Program-made: the position numbers and the translations under genes
Notes under the pieces: generated by a model
What the model was told of the DNA's origin: nothing
The model's database searches: none
Seen by the model: only the letters and a program-made list of their open reading frames with translations
Assembly (NCBI RefSeq): GCF_036417845.1
Contig: NC_090015.1
Location: 564,781 to 628,780, forward strand
Length of the DNA stretch: 64,000 bases
Source of the DNA: Apteryx mantelli
Taxonomy: Eukaryota > Chordata > Aves > Apterygiformes > Apterygidae
Direction of reading: 5' to 3'
Shown: positions 50,990 through 60,800 of the stretch, piece after piece
Layout of the letters: every line of letters begins with the position of its first letter
Position numbering within the stretch: position 1 is the stretch's first letter

Positions 50990-51800
50990 CCCCGGCCTCC
51001 TCCCTCCCTGCCGCTCTGCCCCACGGGGGGCCCAGGCGTCTGGGCGGACCCCCCCCCCCAGCCATTTCCCAGACGGGGCCCAGGCGTCCGGGCGGACCCA
51101 GGCATCTGGTGGGGAGGGGGGGCTCCACCCCCACCCCTATTTCCCAGATGGGGCCCAGGCGTCCGGGCCCCACGGCAGCCACCAGGACACAGGCGCTTCG
51201 GTGACTCGGGGTTTAATGGGGGGGGGGGGGGGAGCCCTGGCGGCGGGGGGGGGGGGGCAGCAGAGAGAACCCAGGCGTCCGGGTGCCCCCTGCCTCCCCC
51301 CCCCCTCCCCGGGGGGGCCCAGGCGTCCGGGTGCTGCCGCTTCAACCCCTACCGAGGGGCCCAGGCGTCCGGGCGCCCCCTTCCCACCCCCCCCCACCCC
51401 CAGGGGGCCCAGGCGTCCGGGTGCCACCGCTCCACCCCACACACCCCATTACCCCCCCCGAGGGGCCCAGGCGTCCGGGCACCCCCTTCCCACCCCCACC
51501 AACCCCTCCATGGGGGGGGCCCAGGCGTCCGGGCACCCCCTTCCCACCCCCCACAGGGGGCCCAGGCATCTGGGCACCCCCTTCCCACCCCCCCCACCCC
51601 CAGGGGGCCCAGGCGTCCGGGTGGCCCCTTCCCACCCCCACCAACCCCTCCGTGGGGGGGGGGGGGGGCCCAGGCGTCCGGGCACCCCCATTTCCGTTCC
51701 CCCCTCCTCCCCACCCCCACCCCAACACCAGGGGGCCCAGGCGTCCGGGCGTCCCGCAGAGCCCGGCGAAGGGGCCCAGGCGTCCGGGCGGAGGCGGCGG
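50990..51800 (-). repeat. Dispersed-motif array in the integrin 3' UTR and the COX6A2-integrin interval
   Basis: About 16 copies of GGGCCCAGGCGTCCGG (plus strand) every 40-60 bases, with CCCCCTTCCCACCCCC-type spacers. They read CCGGACGCCTGGGCCC in the sense of the integrin gene. The stretch 51212-51217 inside it holds the integrin poly(A) signal. Confidence 0.9.
51212..51217 (-). terminator. Variant poly(A) signal of the integrin gene
   Basis: ATTAAA on the minus strand, about 585 bases after the integrin stop codon. The COX6A2 signal on the other strand is only about 240 bases away, so the two genes converge closely. Confidence 0.5.
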
Positions 51801-51801
51801 C

Positions 51802-54800
51802 TCAGCCCTGGGTCTCGGCCGCGGGGGCAGCGTTGGCGGCGGCGGCGTCGCCCTCCCCTTCCATGAGCTCCTTGTAATGGCGCTTGAAGAAGCCCAACTG
51901 GGGGGGGGGGAAATTGGGGGTGGGGGTGAGCCTGGGTGGGGGGGAGGGGCTCATGCCCCGCCCACCCCACATGGGCGTGGCCCTGGGAGGCCCCGCCCCC
52001 CCTCATACCTTGTACAGCGCCAGTGCCGCCAGGCCCAGGAGCGCCAGCCCGGCCGCGGTGGCCCCCAGCACCAGGGGCAGCACGTTGGGGGGGTCCCGGC
52101 GCTCCACCTCCGTCTGCACCTGCGGCACAGAGCGGGCTGAGGGGCCCAGGCGTCCGGGCCGGCATCCGGGGGCCCAGGCGTCCGGGTGCCCCTTCCCCCA
52201 GGTGTCCCGTTTCCCTCCCCAGCTTGGGGGCCCAGGCGTCCGGGCCGGCATCCGGGGGCCCAGGTGTCCGGGTGCCCCTTCCCCCAGGTGTCCCGTTTCT
52301 CTCCCTGGCTTGGGGGCCCAGGCGTCCGGGCCGGCATCCGGGGGCCCAGGCGTCCGGGTGCCCCTTCCCCCAGGTGTCCCGTTTCTCTCCCTGGCTTGGG
52401 GGCCCAGGCGTCCGGGCCGGCATCCGGGGGCCCAGGCGTCCGGGTGCCCCTTCCCCCAGGTGTCCCGTTTCTCTCCCCGGCTTGGGGGCCCAGGCGTCCG
52501 GGCCAGGCTCCAGGGGCCCAGGCGTCCGGGTGCCCCTTCCCCCAGGTGTCCCGTTTCCCTCCCCAGCTTGGGGGCCCAGGCGTCCGAGCCGGCATCCAGG
52601 GGCCCAGGCGTCCGGGTGCCCCTTCCCCCTGGTGTCCCGTTTCTCTCCCTGGGTTGGGGGCCCAGGTGTCCGGGCCAGGCTCCAGGGGCCCAGGCGTCCG
52701 GGTGCCCCTTCCCCCTTTCCCCTCTGAGGACCCCGGTGTCCGGGCCAAGCCCTGGGGGCCCAGGCGTCCGGGCGTACCTTGTGCTCAAGGGCCCCGTCGG
52801 GGTTGCGGTACCGTTTCTTGTCATACTGGAGCTTGGCCTCGCTCTGCAGGGTCACCTTGGGGTGCTGGACCTGGGCGGGGTGGGGGGACAGGGCACGTGG
52901 GGGGCAGCCATGGGGCACCTGGCACCCAGGCTCCCGTCCCCGTGTCCCCGTGTCCCCGTGTCCCCGTGTCCCCTGTCCCCGGGCTCCCGTGTCGCGGAGC
53001 AGCGTCCTTCGGGTGCGGGATGATCCCGTCTCCGAGCGGCTGCTGATCGGACGTCCCCCCCCCCCCCCCGTCCCCGAGGTGCCCCCAGGTGTCCCCAGGT
53101 GCCCCGAGGTGCCCCAAGGTGCTTTGAGGTGTCCTGAGGTGTCCTGAGGTGCCTCAAGGTGTTTCTAAGGTGTCCCCAAGATGCCCCAGGATGCCCCAAG
53201 GTGCCCTGAGGTGCCTCCAGGTGCTCTGAGGTGTCCTGAAGTGCCTCAAGGTGTCCCTGAGGTGTCCCCAAGGTGCCCCAATGTGCCCCCAAGATGCCCC
53301 AAGGTGTCTCCAAGGTGTCCCCAAGGTGACCTCAAGATGCCCCAAGGTGCCCCAAGGTGTCCCCGAGATGCCCCAAGGTGACCTCAAGATGCCCCAAGGT
53401 GCCCCAAGGTGTCCCCGAGGTGCCCCAAGGTGTCTCCAAGGTGCCCTCAAGATGCCCCAAGATGCCCCAAGGTGTCTCCAAAATGCCCCAATGTGCCCCC
53501 AAGATGCCCCAAGGTGTCTCCAAGGTGCCTCAAGGTGTCCTGAGGTGCCTCAAGGTGTCCCCGAGGTGACTCCAAGGTGCCCCAAGGTGCTTTCAGGTGT
53601 CCCGAGGTGTGCTGAGTTGCCTCAAGGTGTCTCTAAGGTGTCTCCAAGGTGCCCCAAGATGCCCCAAGGTGCCTCAAGGTGTCCCCGAGGTGCCCCAAGA
53701 TGCCCCAAGGTGTCCTGAGGTGTCCTGAGGTGCCTCAAGGTGTCTCTAAGGTGTCCCCAAGGTGCCCCAAGGTGACCTCAAGATGCCCCAAGGTGCCCCA
53801 AGGTGTCCCCAAGATGCCCCAAGGTGCCTCAAGGTGTCTCTAAGGTGTCTCCAAGGTGCCCCAAGGTGTCCCTGAGATGCCCCAAGGTGTCCTGAGGTGC
53901 CTCAAGGTGTCCCTGAGGTGTCTCCAAGGTGCCCCGAGGTGCCCCAAGGTGTCCCCAAGGTGCCCCAAGGTGCCTCAAGGTGTCCTGAGGTGCCCCGAGG
54001 TGTCCCCGAAGTGCTCCGAGGTGTCCTCAAGGTGTCCCCGATGAGTCCCAAGGTGTCCCCACGCCGTCCCCCCCCCCCCCACCTGGGCCACCCAGGCGAA
54101 GGCCAGGCTCCCGGTGACGTTGAGCCCCAGGGGCCGGGTGGGCTCCAGCGCCGAGACCTGGCAGTGGATCTCCCTGCAGGCGGCCACGGTGCAGTCCTGG
54201 CGGGGACAGGCGACGCCGGGTGACATTCAGGTGTGCGGCCCGACCCCCTCCCCGCGCGCGACCCCGCGGCGGGGGACTCACCAGGACGGGGCGCTCCCGG
54301 AGCCGTGGGGCGCTGGGGACGGCGCTCGGGGGCTCGGTGCTCCGGCACTGCACCAGCTCCGGCTGCGGCGGGGGGCGGAGGGAGGTGGGGGGTGGCCGTG
54401 GGGCGCGGCGGCCCGGCGACGCCCCCCCCCTTCCCCCTCCTGCCCCACGGCGGGGTTTCGGGGGGCTCCTACCTGGGAGGGGACGACGCGGGGGTTCTCC
54501 CACACCGGGGCGCCGCCGAGCACCGCCGGCACCAGGAAGGTGACGGTGACGGGGACCCGGCGCTGCCGCAGGTTCGTCACCTGGAAGGCGCCCGGTGAGG
54601 ACCCAGGCGTCTGGGGGCCCTTCTGACCCCCCCCCCCCACCCTGAGGGGCCCAGGCGTCCGGGGGCCCTTTCACCCCCCCCACCCCCCACCACCCCAAGG
54701 GGCCCAGGCGTCCGGGGGCCCTTTCACACACACCCACCCCGAGGGGCCCAGGCGTCCGGGGGCCCTTTCACCCCCCCCACCCCGAGGGGCCCAGGCGTCC

Positions 54801-57800
54801 GGGCCGCACCTGGTAGCAGTGGGTGATCTCGGCCTTGGTGCTGCCGATGGTCTCGGTCGAGACGTTGACGTACTTGGTCGAGTCCTCGAGGCTGCGGGAC
54901 CCGAGGGGCTGTGGGGCCGGCGGGGGGGGGGCCGGCGGGGGGGGGGGGGCGGGAATGGGGGCTATGGGGCAGGACGGGACTCGCCGTGGGGCAGGACCCA
55001 CCTGGTGAGGACGAGGTAGATGCCGTAGCGGACGCTGAGCTGGGCCCGCTGGCTCATGCTGGGGGTCACGGGGTTCCCGTTGTCACTGGGTGCGGGGGGG
55101 GGGGGGGGGACACGTCAGGGTCCTGCCTCCCCCAGGGGCCCAGGCGTCCGGGCGCCCCTCTCCCCTCCCCTCGCAGGGGGCCCAGGCGTCCAGCCCCCCC
55201 CCACCCCCACCCCGAGCCCTCCAAGGGAAACCGAGGCCCGGCGGGCGCCCGGACGCCTGGGCCCCTCCGCGGCGGGTTGGGGCGTCACCTTCCGGCGGTG
55301 GCCGCTATCTCCAGGGTGTCCCCGAGCTCGGCGTCGGGGGGGACGTCCAGGGTGACCACGAAGACGACCTGGGGGGGGGGGAGGGAGGCGGTGGGGTGGG
55401 TGTGGGGCCGGGCGGGGGTCAGGGGTCGGAGGTCAGGGGTCGGGGGTCGGGGGTACCTCGGCCCCGGCGCGGAAGATGGAAGATGGGGTGGTTGATGCAG
55501 CAGCGGGTGTCGGTGCCGGCGTCACCCGCGGCGCCGCACTGCACGGACGTCACCCGGCGGCTGGACTGTAGTTGGGGGGTGTGTGGTGGTGGGGGGGGAC
55601 ACAGGCGGTGAGGGCTCGGCCGCTCCCCGGCGTCACCCCATCGCCGCGTCCCCCCCCCCCCCCGGCCACATGTCACCCCCGACACTGTGTCACTCCCACG
55701 CCCCGTCCCCGTGTCACCCCGTCACCCTGACAATGAGTCAGCCCGGCACTGTGTCACCCTGTCACGCCCTGTCCCCATGTCACCCTGACAGTGTGTCACC
55801 CCCACGCCCTGTCCCCGCGTCACCCGGATGCCCCCCCCCCCATCCCAAGGCCACGTCACCCGGCCCCCCATGTCACCCCACCAGCGTCACCTGGAGCACC
55901 GTGACCTTGCGGTAGGAGAGGGCGGCCGGGTGTCGCAGGCGCACGGTGGTGCCGTATGAGTCCTCCCCGGCGTTGCGGAGGGTGACGGTGACGTCCACCT
56001 CGGTGGTGACCCCCACGACCACGGTGTCCAGCCTGGCGGTGGGAAGGCGGTGGTGTGTGCGTGTGGGTGCGTGTGTGTTGTCACCCGGCTGTTCCCACCA
56101 CCAGCCTCCCGCCCCACGTACCCCGAGAAGCCGAGCCTGACGTGGAGGTCGTCGACGCAGCGGTTGTCGGTGCCGCAGTCCTTCTCGAAGAAGAGCTGGC
56201 GGTGGAAGGAGGGGGGAGACAGGCGGCGGCCGGCTGTGACACCACGGTGGTGGCGGTGGTGTGTCCGGCTGCGGTCCCGGCGCGGGGGGCCGGCGGCGTC
56301 GGGGGGTCTCACCTGGCCGAGGACGGGCTGCGGGGAGCCGCTGGCCAGGGCGGGCGCCAGGCCGCCGGCGGTGCGGATGGGGTCCCCCGTCAGGGTGTAG
56401 GTGAGGCGCAGCGGGATGGGGGTGAGGGTGTCCTGGGGGCAGACCTGCGGCGGACGCGGACGCGGACGCGGATGCGGTGGGACACCGGGCTGCTGCGTGG
56501 CGACAACCCGACCCGACCCGACCCCACCGCCCGCCGGCGTACAGGCAGCGTGACGGCGTAGTCCTCGCACTGCCGCCCGACCGCGGTGCGCAGGCTCTCG
56601 TTGAGGCTGGAGGAGCCGGAGGAGAAGGTCGCCCGCACCTTCGTCCTGCCGGCGTCCAGCGACAGCTGGTAGCGGATGACGCTGCTGATGGTGTCGCCTG
56701 CCGGGGGCGGACGGAGGCGCTCAGCGGCGCCGCCCTGGAGGCGTCCCCAGCACCTACGGGTGTCCCACCACCTACGGGTGTCCCAGCACCTACGGGCGCC
56801 CCATCACCTACGGGTGTCCCAGCACCTACGGGCACCCCAGCACCTACGGGTGTCCCACCACCTACGGGTGTCCCAGCACCTACGGGCGCCCCATCACCTA
56901 CGGGTGTCCCACCACCTACGGGCGCCCCATCACCTACGGGCGCCCCAGCACCTACGGGTGTCCCACCACCTACGGGTGTCCCAGCACCTACGGGCGCCCC
57001 ATCACCTACGGGCGCCCCATCACCTACGGGTGTCCCACCACCTACGGGTGTCCCAGCACCTACGGGTGTCCCAGCACCTACAGGCGTCCCAGCACCTACA
57101 GGCGCCCCATCACCTACGGGTGTCCCAGCACCTACGGGCGCCCCATCACCTACGGGTGTCCCAGCACCTACAGGCGTCCCAGCACCTACGGGTGTCCCAC
57201 CACCTACGGGTGTCCCACCACCTACAGGTGTCCCACCACCTATGGGTGTCCCAGCACCTACGGGTGTCCCAGCACCTACAGGCGTCCCAGCACCTACGGG
57301 TGTCCCAGCACCTACAGGTGTCCCACCACCTACGGGTGTCCCACCACCTACGGGCGCCCCCACCACCTACGGGTGTCCCACCACCTACGGGTGTCCCAGC
57401 ACCTACGGGTGTCCCAGCACCTACAGGCGTCCCAGCACCTACAGGCGCCCCAGCACCTACGGGTGTCCCACCACCTACGGGTGTCCCAGCACCTACGGGC
57501 GTCCCAGCACCTATGGGTGTCCCATCACCTACGGGTGTCCCAGCACCTACGGGCGCCCCATCACCTACGGGCGCCCCAGCACCTACGGGTGTCCCACCAC
57601 CTACGGGTGTCCCAGCACCTACGGGTGTCCCAGCACCTACAGGCGTCCCAGCACCTACAGGCGCCCCAGCACCTACGGGTGTCCCACCACCTACGGGTGT
57701 CCCAGCACCTACGGGCGCCCCATCACCTACGGGCGCCCCAGCACCTACGGGTGTCCCACCACCTACGGGTGTCCCAGCACCTACGGGTGTCCCAGCACCT

Positions 57801-60800
57801 ACAGGCGTCCCAGCACCTACAGGCGCCCCAGCACCTACGGGTGTCCCAGCACCTACGGGCGTCCCAGCACCTACGGGTGTCCCACCACCTACGGGTGTCC
57901 CAGCACCTACGGGTGTCCCAGCACCTACGGGCGCCCCATCACCTACGGGCGCCCCAGCACCTACGGGTGTCCCACCACCTACGGGTGTCCCAGCACCTAC
58001 GGGCGCCCCATCACCTACGGGCGCCCCAGCACCTACGGGTGTCCCACCACCTACGGGTGTCCCAGCACCTACGGGTGTCCCAGCACCTACAGGCGTCCCA
58101 GCACCTACAGGCGCCCCAGCACCTACGGGTGTCCCAGCACCTACGGGCGCCCCATCACCTACGGGTGTCCCAGCACCTACAGGCGTCCCAGCACCTACGG
58201 GTGTCCCACCACCTACGGGTGTCCCACCACCTACGGGCGCCCCAGCACCTATGGGTGTCCCAGCACCTACGGGTGTCCCAGCACCTACAGGCGTCCCAGC
58301 ACCTACGGGTGTCCCACCACCTACAGGTGTCCCACCACCTACGGGTGTCCCACCACCTACGGGCGCCCCACCACCTACGGGTGTCCCACCACCTACAGGC
58401 GCCCCAGCACCTACGGGCGCCCCATCACCTACGGGTGTCCCACCACCTACGGGTGTCCCAGCACCTACAGGCGCCCCATCACCTACGGGTGTCCCACCAC
58501 CTACGGGCGCCCCAGCACCTACGGGTGCCCCATCACCTATGGGTGTCCCACCACCTACGGGTGTCCCACCACCTACGGGCGCCCCAGCACCTATGGGTGT
58601 CCCAGCACCTACAGGCGTCCCAGCACCTACAGGCGTCCCAGCACCTACGGGTGTCCCACCACCTACGGGCGCCCCAGCACCTACGGGTGTCCCACCATCT
58701 GCAGGCATCCCAATGGCTACAGGTGTCCCACCACCTACGGGCGCCCCACCATCTGTAGGCACCCGACCGGCTGTAGGTATCTCACTGGCTGTAGGTGTCC
58801 CACCAGCTGCAGGCACCCCACAGGCCATAGACTCCCCACCAGCTGTAGGGACCCCACCGGCTGCAGGCACCCCACCGGCTGTAGGTGTCCCACCAGCTAT
58901 AGGCACCCCACCACCTACAGGTGCCCCACCAGCTGTAGACACCCCACTGGCTGTAGGCACACAACACCTATAGGCACCCCACCAGCTGTAGATGCTCCAC
59001 CAGCTGTGGGCACCCAACACCTATGAGTGTCCCACCAGCTGTAGACACCCCGCCGGCTGCAGTCGGCCCACCGGCTGTAGGCGTCCCGCCGGCTGTAGCT
59101 CACCCAGGCTGTCCCTGGTCTTCTTGGTGACGTTGAAGCAGACTTGGGCCGTGCTGACCTGGGTGCCGAGCGCGTCGTGCTCCTGGCAGTCGACGGCGGC
59201 GGTGGGGACGGCGCCCGGCCGGAAGACGACGGAGACGCCGAGGTGGAGCAGGGGCCGGGACCTGCCGGGGCGGGACGGGAGCGGGGACGGTGCCGCGAAC
59301 AGGGGCGCCGGGCAGGGGGTGTCCACCCCACCACCACCGCCGCCCCACCGCCCCACCGCCCGCGCGGCCCCACCTGAGCAGCAGCACCTGTCCCCGGGCG
59401 CCCACGGCCACGTCCGGCAGCCGGTCCCCCGTCAGGTCCGTCCCGCCGCTGACGGCCTGGCCGAAATGCCGCGGCCCGCTGGAGAACCGGGCGCCGGCGA
59501 TGCGCTGCGGCGACGGCGAGGGAGATGCGGCACCTTCCCCGGTGGCCTCGGCCCCGCGGCCGGGCCCCAGGCGTGGGGTGGCACCTCCGTCCCCTGGGAC
59601 GTCCCCATCGCCCAGGACGTCTCTGCGGGACCATCTCCAGCCCCTGAGATGTCGCCACCACCACCACCACCACCGGGGACGTCGCTGTCAAAGCGCCTCC
59701 GTCGCCCAGGGCATCTCCATCCCCTGGGACATTTCCGTCATCTGGGACATCTCCATCACCCGGGATGTCTCCATCCCCCCAGGACATCTCCATCACCCAG
59801 GACATCTCCATCCCCGGGACATCTCCATCCCCGGGACATCTCCATCATCTGGGATGTCTCCGTCATCCGCAATGTCTCCATTCCCCCAGGACATCTCCAT
59901 CCCCAGGACATCTCCATCATCTGGGATGTCTCCATCCCTCCAGGACATCTCCATCACCCAGGATGTCTCCAGCCCCTGGGACATCTCCACCACCCAGGAC
60001 ATCTCCACCACCCAGGACACCTCCATCGCCCAGGACACCTCCATCGCCCAGGACATCTCCACCGCCCAGGTCACCTCCATCGCCCAGGACACCTCCATCG
60101 TCCAGGACACCTCCATCACCCAGGACATCTCCACCACCCAGGACACCTCCATCGCCCAGGTCACCTCCATCGCCCAGGACACCTCCATCACCCAGGACAC
60201 CTCCATCACCCAGGACATCTCCACCACCCAGGACACCTCCATCGCCCAGGACACCTCCACCACCCAGGACACCTCCATCGCCCAGGACATCTCCGTTGCC
60301 CAGGACACCTCCATCGCCCAGGACACCTCCATCACCCAGGACACCTCCATCACCCAGGACATCTCCACCACCCAGGACACCTCCATCGCCCAGGACACCT
60401 CCACCACCCAGGACACCTCCATCGCCCAGGACATCTCCGTTGCCCAGGACACCTCCATCGCCCAGGACACCTCCATCACCCAGGACACCTCCATCGCCCA
60501 GGACACCTCCATCGCCCAGGACACCTCCACCGCCCAGGACACCTCCATCGTCCAGGCCACCTCCACCGCCCGGAGCGGCGGGGTCTCACCTGGCTGTACT
60601 GGGGGCCGAGGCCGCCCCGCTCCCCGAGGAAGACGTAGACGGCTCCGCGCTCCTCGTCCTCCAGCGGGGCGCCCACGGCCACGTCATCCCGCCCGTCCCC
60701 GTTGACGTCCCCGAGGCGGCCCAGGCTGGCCCCGAAGCGCCCGAAGGGGTGGCCCGGCTCGCCCTGCAGCGTCCGCTGGCACCGCAGCTCCTCGCCCTGC

